Assembly (NCBI GenBank): GCA_947311125.1 | Contig: CAMZKI010000179.1 | Location: 1-15,682 of the forward strand | From: an uncultured Chlorobiota bacterium | Lineage (GTDB): Bacteria > Bacteroidota > Bacteroidia > Bacteroidales > JAADGE01 | Direction: 5' to 3' | Length of the DNA stretch: 15,682 nucleotides | Part shown: piece after piece, positions 1 through 6,774 of the stretch | Layout: each line of letters opens with the position of its first letter | Numbering within the stretch: position 1 is the stretch's first letter | Notes under the pieces: model-generated | What the model saw: the letters and a program-made list of their open reading frames with translations, nothing else | What the model was told of the DNA's origin: nothing | The model's database searches: none | Program-made: the position numbers and the translations under genes

Positions 1-1
1 T

Positions 2-91
2 ATATATCTTTTATTTACGGGAATTATAATTTTAGGATGTAACAACTTCGGGAGTACCTCCAAAAGAGAAATTATAAAGAAAGATATATAA
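2..91 (+). CDS. 3' end of a very short lipoprotein-like reading frame (partial at left edge)
   Basis: An open frame enters from the left edge and ends at TAA 89-91. Its visible 29 residues read as the hydrophobic end of a signal peptide (LLFTGIIILGC) with a lipobox-like ILGC, followed by only 17 residues, charged towards the end. The mature product would therefore be a tiny lipoprotein, or the frame is the remnant of a longer lipoprotein gene cut short by a stop or frameshift. The start lies outside the window and no function can be assigned. Chance is a real alternative in such AT-rich sequence. Confidence 0.35.
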   Translation: MYLLFTGIIILGCNNFGSTSKREIIKKDI

Positions 92-299
92 TTACCACTT
101 TCATAATTGTCGCTTACAGAGAAAATTTGATAAATATATTTCGCACACTTTAATTTAAATACAAACAGCTAATAATAAAATTATATTGCAAAGTTATAAA
201 TAAATGCAGAATAAAAAACATACTGTAAATTTATCAAATTATGTAATTTATAATCATTCTAAACGCCTAAACCCGACATTTTTATTCATTTTTTTATAC

Positions 300-328
300 T
301 TTTGAGATTTTCACATATAGCATATTTG
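300..328 (+). promoter_or_regulatory. Candidate Bacteroidota promoter for the electron-transfer operon
   Basis: TTTTG at 300-304 is followed by CATATTTG at 321-328, one mismatch from the phylum's TAnnTTTG -7 box. The spacer is 16 bases, shorter than the 19-20 seen at the better promoters in this window. It lies 26 bases before the first ATG of the operon. Plausible but weak. Confidence 0.35.
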
Positions 329-354
329 TATCTCTTTATTAAAAATTATATGGT

Positions 355-1311
355 ATGAAACGTAAAAACAAGCCTGAAAATAATAACAATAAAAGCAAAA
401 CTTCAAGGAGAGAATTTTTGAAAAAAGGATTGCTTGCAGGTGCCGGAACCGTTTTGGGCGGAGGTGTTGTCGGTTCGTTTAATGCTTTTGCAGAAAGCGG
501 AGACACCATAAAAGTTCTGGGCCCGAACGGAAAAGTTATGTCCGTAGATAAATCCCACCTTAAAGATATTGGAGCAAGAACTGAGAAGCAAATGCAAAAA
601 GAAGGAAGAGAAGGAATTCCGGGGAGAAAGTGGGTTAAAGTAATAGATTTAAGCAAGTGTAAAAATGCAAGGATGTGTATGGCAGCATGCCAAAATGCAC
701 ATCAGCTGAGACCTGACCAGCACCATGTAAATGTTCTGCGTATGGACAGAGGCGGCGAGACTGCACCGTTTTTTATGCCTAAACCGTGCCAGCATTGTGA
801 CGATCCGCCATGTACAAAAGTCTGCCCGGTGGATGCAACATTCAAAAGACAAGACGGACTTGTTTTGATTGACAATGAAAGGTGCATAGGTTGCCGGTTT
901 TGTATAGCTGCATGTCCTTATTCTGCCAGAATATTTAATTGGACAGAACCGAAAGACGCAGAAAAATATAAAGATGTAGAGTATAATGTAGAACTTAATG
1001 TTCCGCAAAAGAAGGGAACCGTATCAAAATGTCTTTTCAGTGCCGATTTATTACGAATTGACAAAATGCCGTATTGCGTAACTGCCTGCCCGAACGGAGT
1101 GTACTGGTTCGGTGACGAAAATGAAAATGCCGTTACAAACGGAACGACAAAAGAAACCGTAAACTTTAAAAAGTTATTAAAAGATAACGCAGCCTATGTT
1201 TTAATGCCGGAACTCGGCACAGAACCCCGAGTTTACTATCTGCCGGAAAAAGACCGGATGTTTCCTTTTGTATATGAGGGCAGTACGGAATTAAAAAAAG
1301 ATAAACACTAA
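355..1311 (+). CDS. Tat-exported 4Fe-4S ferredoxin subunit (DsrO/HybA/PsrB type)
   Basis: This is a periplasmic electron-transfer subunit that should carry electrons between a membrane quinone-reactive partner (the next gene) and a redox protein. The N-terminus has a twin-arginine motif, SRREFLK at residues 17-23, then a glycine/alanine-rich hydrophobic stretch and a likely cleavage after AFA46. Four cysteine motifs follow in the order of the DmsB/PsrB/DsrO family: I at 102-112, II at 145-157 (CQHCDDPPCTKVC), III at 177-187 (CIGCRFCIAAC) and IV at 226-245. Motifs II and III are complete. Motif I has Ala105 and motif IV has Ser229 where the second cysteine is expected, leaving 14 of 16 ligands. 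At 318 residues it is longer than PsrB (about 190) and nearer HybA/DsrO size. It is the first gene of the operon, 31 bases ahead of the NrfD-like gene. The family is clear; the physiological partner is not. Confidence 0.9.
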   Translation: MKRKNKPENNNNKSKTSRREFLKKGLLAGAGTVLGGGVVGSFNAFAESGDTIKVLGPNGKVMSVDKSHLKDIGARTEKQMQKEGREGIPGRKWVKVIDLSKCKNARMCMAACQNAHQLRPDQHHVNVLRMDRGGETAPFFMPKPCQHCDDPPCTKVCPVDATFKRQDGLVLIDNERCIGCRFCIAACPYSARIFNWTEPKDAEKYKDVEYNVELNVPQKKGTVSKCLFSADLLRIDKMPYCVTACPNGVYWFGDENENAVTNGTTKETVNFKKLLKDNAAYVLMPELGTEPRVYYLPEKDRMFPFVYEGSTELKKDKH

Positions 1312-1342
1312 TTAAAATTTTATTTTCTAAAAATATAACACT

Positions 1343-2704
1343 ATGTCTGAAGGAAAAAATAATGTGTCAAAAAAAACATTAAATACAATTGTTTCTGACC
1401 TTACAAGACCTATAAAAAACCATTACGGATTTACCCCATGGATACTTTTCTTAACAGGTATAATACTGCTCGGACTGTTTGCATATATCATACAGTTAAA
1501 AAACGGTTTGGGAGTAACGGCAATGAGAGACTATGTTTCGTGGGGGCTATATATTTCTTCGTTTATTTTTTTCATTGCAACAGCTTTAATAGGAATGCTG
1601 ATTAGTGCAGTTCTGGGATTAATAGGAATAAAATGGATAACTCCGATTTCACGAATTGCAGAAATGATTGCTCTCGGATTTGCAATGTGGGCAGGTTTGA
1701 TTATAATTTTTGATATGGGACGCCCGGACAGAATTTTAAATATTTTTATGCACGGGCGTTTGCAGTCTCCTATTGTTTGGGATATTACGGTGGTGAATAC
1801 ATATGTAGTAATCAGCATATTGCTGTTTCTGCTGCCTTTAATTCCCGATATTCCCTTCCTGAAAAAAACAATGAAAGATCAGCCCAAGTGGAAACAAAAA
1901 ATATACAACTTATTATCGTTTGGTTTTGCCGGACGCCCTGAACAATACGCCCTTATAAAACGACTCATAAGAATAACGGCAATACTCATTGTCCCTGTTG
2001 CCTTAGCAATTCATACGGTAACATCTTGGTTATTTGCAAGCACATTAAGAGTAGGATGGGATTCTACCATTTTCGGACCTTATTATGTTACCGGAGCTTT
2101 TGTTACCGGCGGTGCAGCCGTTGTTATCGCAATGTTTGTTTTCAGCAGAGATTTCAGGCTTAAAAACTATATAACAGATTTTCACTTTGATAAAATGGGA
2201 AGACTTATGGTTCTTCTTATGTTGGTTTATCTTTATTTTAATATAAATGAATTTTTAGTGCCGGGGTATAAAATGAAGCTTGCCGAAAAACCACATTTGT
2301 ACGAATTGTTTCAAGGAGATTTTGCTTTAATGTTTTGGCTGGTTCAAATAGGCGGCCTGACTCTTCCCATTATTTTGCTTTTATTTAAAAAAATGAGAAG
2401 ACCGGTTCCTTCTCTTGTTATTGCCGTTGCTGTTATTATCGGTGCTTTTTTTAAACGATATATTATAACAATACCTACACTTTTGCATCCCCATTTGCCT
2501 ATACAAAACGTTCCTGAAGAATTTTCAACATATTGGCCTACTCCGATTGAGTGGTCTATAACAATGATGGCTGTTGCAGGAGCCCTCTTGATTATAACGA
2601 TTTTAGCAAAACTTTTTCCGGTTATACCAATCTGGGAAACTGCTTATGAAGAAGGTATTACGACAGAGGAAATGAACGAATTTGTTAAAAGAGAAAATGA
2701 TTAA
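1343..2704 (+). CDS. NrfD/PsrC-family quinone-reactive membrane subunit (DsrP/HybB-like)
   Basis: This is an integral membrane protein of 453 residues with about ten hydrophobic helices, roughly at 32-52, 64-95 (one or two), 108-124, 149-169, 208-232, 246-267, 287-306, 325-347, 355-372 and 404-425. Family signatures include GRPDR (126-130) followed by SPIVWD (142-147), NINEFLVPGY (300-309), and the late block KRYIITIPTL / PTPIEWSIT (371-407) that is typical of the long DsrP/HybB/ActC branch. Relatives bind menaquinone or ubiquinone and pass electrons to or from an attached FeS subunit. None carries a prosthetic group of its own, except some DsrP-like forms for which haem has been proposed. 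It sits between the ferredoxin and cytochrome genes, which suggests one complex. The direction of electron flow cannot be read from the sequence. Confidence 0.9.
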   Translation: MSEGKNNVSKKTLNTIVSDLTRPIKNHYGFTPWILFLTGIILLGLFAYIIQLKNGLGVTAMRDYVSWGLYISSFIFFIATALIGMLISAVLGLIGIKWITPISRIAEMIALGFAMWAGLIIIFDMGRPDRILNIFMHGRLQSPIVWDITVVNTYVVISILLFLLPLIPDIPFLKKTMKDQPKWKQKIYNLLSFGFAGRPEQYALIKRLIRITAILIVPVALAIHTVTSWLFASTLRVGWDSTIFGPYYVTGAFVTGGAAVVIAMFVFSRDFRLKNYITDFHFDKMGRLMVLLMLVYLYFNINEFLVPGYKMKLAEKPHLYELFQGDFALMFWLVQIGGLTLPIILLLFKKMRRPVPSLVIAVAVIIGAFFKRYIITIPTLLHPHLPIQNVPEEFSTYWPTPIEWSITMMAVAGALLIITILAKLFPVIPIWETAYEEGITTEEMNEFVKREND

Positions 2705-2720
2705 TCATAAAAATATTACA

Positions 2721-3614
2721 ATGAAATATATTAACATAAACAGGAAAGTTACAACGTTGCTTTTTATTTTAATGACATTTAGCACTTCTTTAAATGCTCA
2801 GTGGAACATTCCGAAAGAGGCAAAAAATTCAATACCTCCCGTTGAGGCTACATACAAAACCGTCGAAGAAGGAAAGATATTATTTCAAAAGAATTGCATA
2901 TCATGTCACGGTATTCCCGGAAAGGGAGAAAACAATAAAGCTATAAATGCCACAGATTTAGGAACTGAAAGTTACCAATTAAAACACTCTGTCGGCGAGG
3001 TATTTTATCAGTTTAACACCGGAATGGGGGCTATGCCATCTTTTAAAAACCGATTTAGTGAAGAAGAGAAATGGCATATTGCTTTTTACGTGAAAAGTTT
3101 TGATGATAACTTCAAAATCAGCGGAGAAAAGATAAAAACTCTTAACACTAACCTCAAAATGTCAACAGATGACTCTGACAAAACAATAAAGGTTACGGCA
3201 ACCGTTACGGACAACAACGGAAATATTAATGCCGCAGCCAATGCTAAAATAAACTTTTATGTTAAACGTATTTTCGGCAATATGCCTGTCAGTGAAGATA
3301 TTAAAACAAATGAGGATGGTATTGCCGTCTTCAAATTTCCGGATGATATACCCGGAGACAAAGAGGGTAAAATAAAAATAATTGCAGGATTTGAAGATGC
3401 CGACAGATACGGAAAAAACACTGAAACAGCAGAAGTTACATGGGGAAAGGCTTTACATTTTGAAAATCCTAATTTAAAACGAGCCTTATGGGGGTCAAAT
3501 AAACGAGTTCCTGTTTGGCTGCTTATAACATATCTGTCCGTAACACTCGGCGTTTGGGCTGTAATTTTTTATGTTGCATTTCAAATTACAAGAATAAAAA
3601 ACGCAGGGAAATAA
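2721..3614 (+). CDS. Exported monoheme cytochrome c with beta-sandwich domain and C-terminal membrane anchor
   Basis: This 297-residue protein has four parts. Residues 1-26 are a signal peptide (cleavage after SLNA). Residues 45-130 form a class I cytochrome c domain with a single CISCH haem site (59-63) and a probable Met105 axial ligand in GAMPSF. Residues about 140-245 look like an all-beta, Ig-like domain, with alternating hydrophobic strands and a DNNG turn. One helix at 264-289, followed by basic residues (RIKNAGK), anchors the C-terminus, so the haem faces the periplasm. I chose the ATG at 2721 because it directly opens the signal peptide. The frame also runs back to 2682, but that start would overlap the upstream gene and put 13 polar residues before the signal. 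It is the last gene of the operon, 16 bases after the NrfD-like gene, and probably exchanges electrons with the FeS subunit. Confidence 0.85.
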   Translation: MKYININRKVTTLLFILMTFSTSLNAQWNIPKEAKNSIPPVEATYKTVEEGKILFQKNCISCHGIPGKGENNKAINATDLGTESYQLKHSVGEVFYQFNTGMGAMPSFKNRFSEEEKWHIAFYVKSFDDNFKISGEKIKTLNTNLKMSTDDSDKTIKVTATVTDNNGNINAAANAKINFYVKRIFGNMPVSEDIKTNEDGIAVFKFPDDIPGDKEGKIKIIAGFEDADRYGKNTETAEVTWGKALHFENPNLKRALWGSNKRVPVWLLITYLSVTLGVWAVIFYVAFQITRIKNAGK

Positions 3615-3642
3615 ATTTTTTTTCCTGTAATCTTAAAAAATT

Positions 3643-3677
3643 TGCCTGTTTGCATAAAAGCATTCAGGCATTTTTTT
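3643..3677 (+). terminator. Rho-independent terminator after the electron-transfer operon
   Basis: TGCCTG (3643-3648) pairs with CAGGCA (3665-3670), and inside it TGC (3651-3653) pairs with GCA (3660-3662) across a small TT/TT internal bulge. A run of seven T follows at 3671-3677. It begins 28 bases after the cytochrome stop and closes the three-gene unit. Confidence 0.85.
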
Positions 3678-3858
3678 ATTAAACTCTAATATTATTTGGC
3701 ATCATAGAGTTACAAAACATAGTAATATGTAAAATATACATTGCTTTTTTGAAGGATACAACTTTGATTTGTAAAAAAATTACAGCATTTTTTAATAAAC
3801 TTTTGATTTATCCGTATAATTTATGTTTTTTTGTAAACTAAACTTTAAATAAATCAAA

Positions 3859-6054
3859 ATGCCGACTATTCGTTTCAAAGCATTAGAAGAAATTAACAAA
3901 AGAAGTGATATCCCAAAGATTAGTTTTCCTTCAGATAAAATATCGGATTATTTCGGTTCTGATGTTTTCGACTTGCCGAAAATGCAAAAATACCTGTCAA
4001 AGGAAGCATACAAAAATGTTGTGGAATCAATAGAGACAGGTGCAAAAATAAACCGAAAGACTGCAGACCAAATAGCCTCAGGAATGAAAGAGTGGGCAAC
4101 CGGAAAAGGAGCCACGCATTACACACACTGGTTCCACCCGCTTACAGGAAACACGGCGGAAAAACACGATGCTTTTATCAGTATTGATCAAGACGGCAAC
4201 TCTTTTGAGTCTTTCGACGGAGAATTATTAGTTCAGCAAGAACCCGATGCTTCAAGTTTTCCGCACGGAGGGTTACGTAATACATTTGAAGCAAGAGGGT
4301 ACACTGCATGGGACCCCGCTTCTCCTGCTTTTATAATTGATAAAACACTGTGTATTCCTACAATTTTTGTTTCATATACAGGTGAGGCATTAGATTATAA
4401 AACCCCCCTGCTTAAATCTTTAAATGCACTAGACAAAGCGGCAACATCCGTCTGTAAATATTTTGATAAAAGCATCAATAAAGTTTTTGCAACTCTCGGG
4501 TGGGAACAGGAATATTTTCTTGTTGATGAAGCATTATATAATGCAAGACCGGACTTGGTTCTTACCGGAAGAACTTTAATGGGACACGCCTCCGCAAAAG
4601 ACCAGCAACTAAGCGACCACTATTTCAGCTCTATTCCCGATCGCGTTCTGGCTTATATGAAAGATTTTGAAACAGAAGCTCATAAGCTGGGCATTCCGCT
4701 TAAAACAAGGCATAACGAAGTTGCTCCTAACCAATTTGAATGTGCTCCTATTTTTGAAGAGGCAAACTTAGCTAATGACCACAATCAATTACTAATGAAG
4801 ATTATGCGAAAAACTGCAAAAAAGCACCATTTTCAAGTTTTATTTCATGAAAAACCCTTTGCAGGTATTAACGGTTCAGGAAAACATAATAACTGGTCTT
4901 TGGCAACCGATACCGGTATAAATTTACTGAAACCCGGTAATACTCCTAAAAGCAATCTTTTATTTTTAACATTTTTGGTAAACATTATAACAGCCGTTAA
5001 AAAACACAGTGATTTGCTTAGAGCCACAATAATGTCCGCCGGAAACCAGCACAGACTCGGAGCAAACGAAGCCCCGCCGGCAATTATTTCGGTATTTTTG
5101 GGGAGCAGGTTAGATGAAATGTTAAATAAAATTGAAAAAAATATTCCCGAAAAGAAAAAAACTCAAGAAGTTTCACAAAACCTTAAACTTGACATTTCAA
5201 AAATTCCCGAAATATTACTTGACAATACCGACAGAAACAGAACCTCTCCCTTTGCATTTACGGGAAATCGCTTTGAGTTCAGAGCGGTCGGCTCAAACGA
5301 AAACAATGCGGGACCTTTAATTGCCCTGAATACAGCTCTTGCAGATCAACTTAACCGCTTTAAAAAAGATGTTGATAAACTTATTGAAAAAAAGGTAAGA
5401 AAAGATGACGCAGTTTTAAACGTGCTGCGAAAATATATTTCCGAATCAAAAAGCATCCGATTTGAAGGCAACGGTTACAGTAAAGAATGGGAAAAAGAGG
5501 CTGAAAAAAGAGGCTTAACAAATATCAAAAGTGCAAGCCAAGCTTTCAAGGCATTTATCAGCAAAGAAACAATAGACCTTTACGAAAGAAATAACGTATT
5601 GAACAGCAAAGAACTGCATTCAAGATATGAAATACGTATTTGTGAATATATCCAAAAAATACAAATTGAAGCACGAATATTAGGAGATTTGGCAATAAAC
5701 CACATTATCCCTACCGCTATAAAATATCAAAACACACTCATTACCAGTGTAAGGGAACTTAAAGCAATTATTGAAGACAAAAATGATTTAGATGCTTTAG
5801 CAAGCAGAAGAATCGGAACTATCAAGAAAATATCCCGACATACAACACAAATCAGCATAATGACACAAGAAATGATTGAAGAGAGAAAAAAAGCCAATGT
5901 TATTGAAAACTGTGTCGAACGAATTGAAAATTATGAATTTAAAGTTAAACCTTACTTAGATAAAATAAGGTATCATATAGACAAACTTGAACTTATAGTT
6001 GATGACGAGATTTGGCCGCTGCCTAAATATCGCGAACTGTTGTTTAACAGATAA
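3859..6054 (+). CDS. glnN: Type III glutamine synthetase (GSIII)
   Basis: This enzyme makes glutamine from glutamate, ammonia and ATP in the cytoplasm; it is the entry point for ammonium assimilation. At 731 residues it has the GSIII length (about 700-730), against about 470 for GSI. Diagnostic blocks are THYTHWFHPLTG (86-97), WEQEYF (215-220, metal-binding glutamates), KTRHNEVAPNQFE (282-294), GINGSGKHNNW (336-346) and NEAPPA (403-408). The last ~200 residues are helical and charged, as in the family. It stands alone, with no P-II or glutamate synthase gene beside it. The 181 bases between the upstream terminator and the ATG should hold its promoter, but I see only a weak match (TTTTG at 3801-3805, then TTTTTTTG at 3826-3833). 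No terminator is evident in the 86 bases after it. Confidence 0.97.
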   Translation: MPTIRFKALEEINKRSDIPKISFPSDKISDYFGSDVFDLPKMQKYLSKEAYKNVVESIETGAKINRKTADQIASGMKEWATGKGATHYTHWFHPLTGNTAEKHDAFISIDQDGNSFESFDGELLVQQEPDASSFPHGGLRNTFEARGYTAWDPASPAFIIDKTLCIPTIFVSYTGEALDYKTPLLKSLNALDKAATSVCKYFDKSINKVFATLGWEQEYFLVDEALYNARPDLVLTGRTLMGHASAKDQQLSDHYFSSIPDRVLAYMKDFETEAHKLGIPLKTRHNEVAPNQFECAPIFEEANLANDHNQLLMKIMRKTAKKHHFQVLFHEKPFAGINGSGKHNNWSLATDTGINLLKPGNTPKSNLLFLTFLVNIITAVKKHSDLLRATIMSAGNQHRLGANEAPPAIISVFLGSRLDEMLNKIEKNIPEKKKTQEVSQNLKLDISKIPEILLDNTDRNRTSPFAFTGNRFEFRAVGSNENNAGPLIALNTALADQLNRFKKDVDKLIEKKVRKDDAVLNVLRKYISESKSIRFEGNGYSKEWEKEAEKRGLTNIKSASQAFKAFISKETIDLYERNNVLNSKELHSRYEIRICEYIQKIQIEARILGDLAINHIIPTAIKYQNTLITSVRELKAIIEDKNDLDALASRRIGTIKKISRHTTQISIMTQEMIEERKKANVIENCVERIENYEFKVKPYLDKIRYHIDKLELIVDDEIWPLPKYRELLFNR

Positions 6055-6086
6055 ATACAACAATTTAAACTATTTGCTGTCTTAGT

Positions 6087-6118
6087 TTTTGGAAGAAGTT
6101 ACGGTTATTTTATATTTG
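6087..6118 (+). promoter_or_regulatory. Bacteroidota-type promoter for the thioredoxin-like gene
   Basis: TTTTG at 6087-6091, a 19-base spacer, then TATATTTG at 6111-6118, a full match to TAnnTTTG. The box is followed by CAGAAA, as at the gltX promoter. The predicted transcript start is only about 15 bases before the ATG at 6141. Confidence 0.75.
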
Positions 6119-6140
6119 CAGAAAATTTAAAACGCAATAA

Positions 6141-6476
6141 ATGACCTATTCGATAATTTCAAGTTTAGACGAGTTTAACGATATTTTGGAAAAAGAAAAT
6201 GCCGTATTGATATATTTTTCACACGAACAATGCAACGTATGTAAAGTTTTAAAACCAAAGGTGGCAAAATTGCTTGAAGACAACTTTCCTAAAATGAAAA
6301 TGTATTATGCAGATACTGTTTTGTCTCCGGAAATTGCCGGTCAAAATAAAATATTTTCAGTCCCGGCAGTTCTTTCTTTTTTCGGAGGCAAGGAAACTGT
6401 CAGAAAAAACCGCAATATAGGAATAGATGAATTAAAGGAACAAATAGCGAGACCGTATAATATGATTTTCGGGTAA
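6141..6476 (+). CDS. Small thioredoxin-family protein
   Basis: A 111-residue, single-domain thioredoxin fold without a signal peptide, so probably cytoplasmic. The active site reads CNVC (31-34), after the strand AVLIYFSHEQ and before a helix rich in lysine. The conserved cis-proline is Pro75, in FSVPAVLSFF. The N-terminal helix residue pattern (SSLDEFNDIL) and the C-terminal helix (GIDELKEQI) also fit. The classic WCGPC of housekeeping thioredoxin is absent, so this is one of the divergent thioredoxin-like proteins, likely a thiol-disulphide reductase or carrier of unknown client. It has its own promoter and a terminator shared with atpC, so it is monocistronic. Confidence 0.85.
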   Translation: MTYSIISSLDEFNDILEKENAVLIYFSHEQCNVCKVLKPKVAKLLEDNFPKMKMYYADTVLSPEIAGQNKIFSVPAVLSFFGGKETVRKNRNIGIDELKEQIARPYNMIFG

Positions 6477-6478
6477 AT

Positions 6479-6511
6479 AAAAAGGGAGTTCTTAATTGTA
6501 ACTCCCTTTTT
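6479..6511. terminator. Bidirectional terminator between the thioredoxin-like gene and atpC
   Basis: AAAAAGGGAGTT (6479-6490) is perfectly complementary to AACTCCCTTTTT (6500-6511) around a nine-base loop. This gives a GC-containing stem with a U-tract on either strand. It sits 2 bases after the plus-strand stop and 22 bases after the end of atpC on the minus strand, so it serves both convergent genes. Confidence 0.92.
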
Positions 6512-6533
6512 ATCTCATTACACTAAAAGCGGC

Positions 6534-6773
6534 TTAAAGTTTCAACAGAATAATAATGTTGTTATTCAAAACTTCAATAACCCCGCCTTTTATGTCAAAA
6601 AACTTTTCTGTATCATCTTTTTCGACTACCTTTATTTGTCCTTTCTCCAAGGTTGAAATAACCGGAGCATGATTTTTTAAAACTCCGAATTGTCCGTTAC
6701 TTCCCGGCACTTTTACGTATTTTATTTCATTACCGTATAAGGTTTCTTCGGGTGTTACAATTTCTAAAAACAT
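6534..6773 (-). CDS. atpC: ATP synthase F1 epsilon subunit, one-domain form
   Basis: This is the epsilon subunit of the F1 central stalk, linking the gamma subunit to the c-ring. The 79 residues cover only the N-terminal beta-sandwich. Family residues include GQFGVLKNHAPVISTLEKG (27-45) and GGVIEVLNNNI (63-73). The C-terminal pair of helices found in the ~135-residue E. coli protein is missing, with a clean stop and no broken remainder downstream. Short epsilon subunits are usual in Bacteroidota, so I read this as natural rather than truncated. The consequence, inferred, is that the extended-helix mode of ATPase inhibition is unavailable. It starts one base after the atpD stop and is surely cotranscribed with atpD. 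Confidence 0.93.
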   Translation of the reverse strand: MFLEIVTPEETLYGNEIKYVKVPGSNGQFGVLKNHAPVISTLEKGQIKVVEKDDTEKFFDIKGGVIEVLNNNIIILLKL

Positions 6774-6774
6774 T

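Noticed and set aside
189..196. TAACTTTG on the minus strand, a perfect -7 box
   Set aside because: No TTG lies 19-20 bases upstream on that strand and no leftward gene is visible; expected by chance in AT-rich sequence.
339..1008. Open frames on the minus strand opposite the ferredoxin gene
   Set aside because: They mirror a strongly supported cysteine-motif gene, have no recognisable domain or promoter, and their composition is what antisense of an FeS protein gives.
355..2704. Reading the first two genes as hydrogenase subunits HybA/HybB or as DsrOP of sulphate reduction
   Set aside because: No hydrogenase large or small subunit, and no dsrMKJ or dsrAB, is in the window, and the third gene is a monoheme cytochrome that neither system has. 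Only family-level naming is justified.
2682..2720. Earlier in-frame ATG for the cytochrome gene, overlapping the NrfD-like gene
   Set aside because: It would place 13 polar residues before an otherwise normal signal peptide; the ATG at 2721 fits better.
3801..3833. Possible glnN promoter (TTTTG, 20-base spacer, TTTTTTTG)
   Set aside because: The -7 box lacks the TA and is mostly a T-run; mentioned under glnN but too weak to list.
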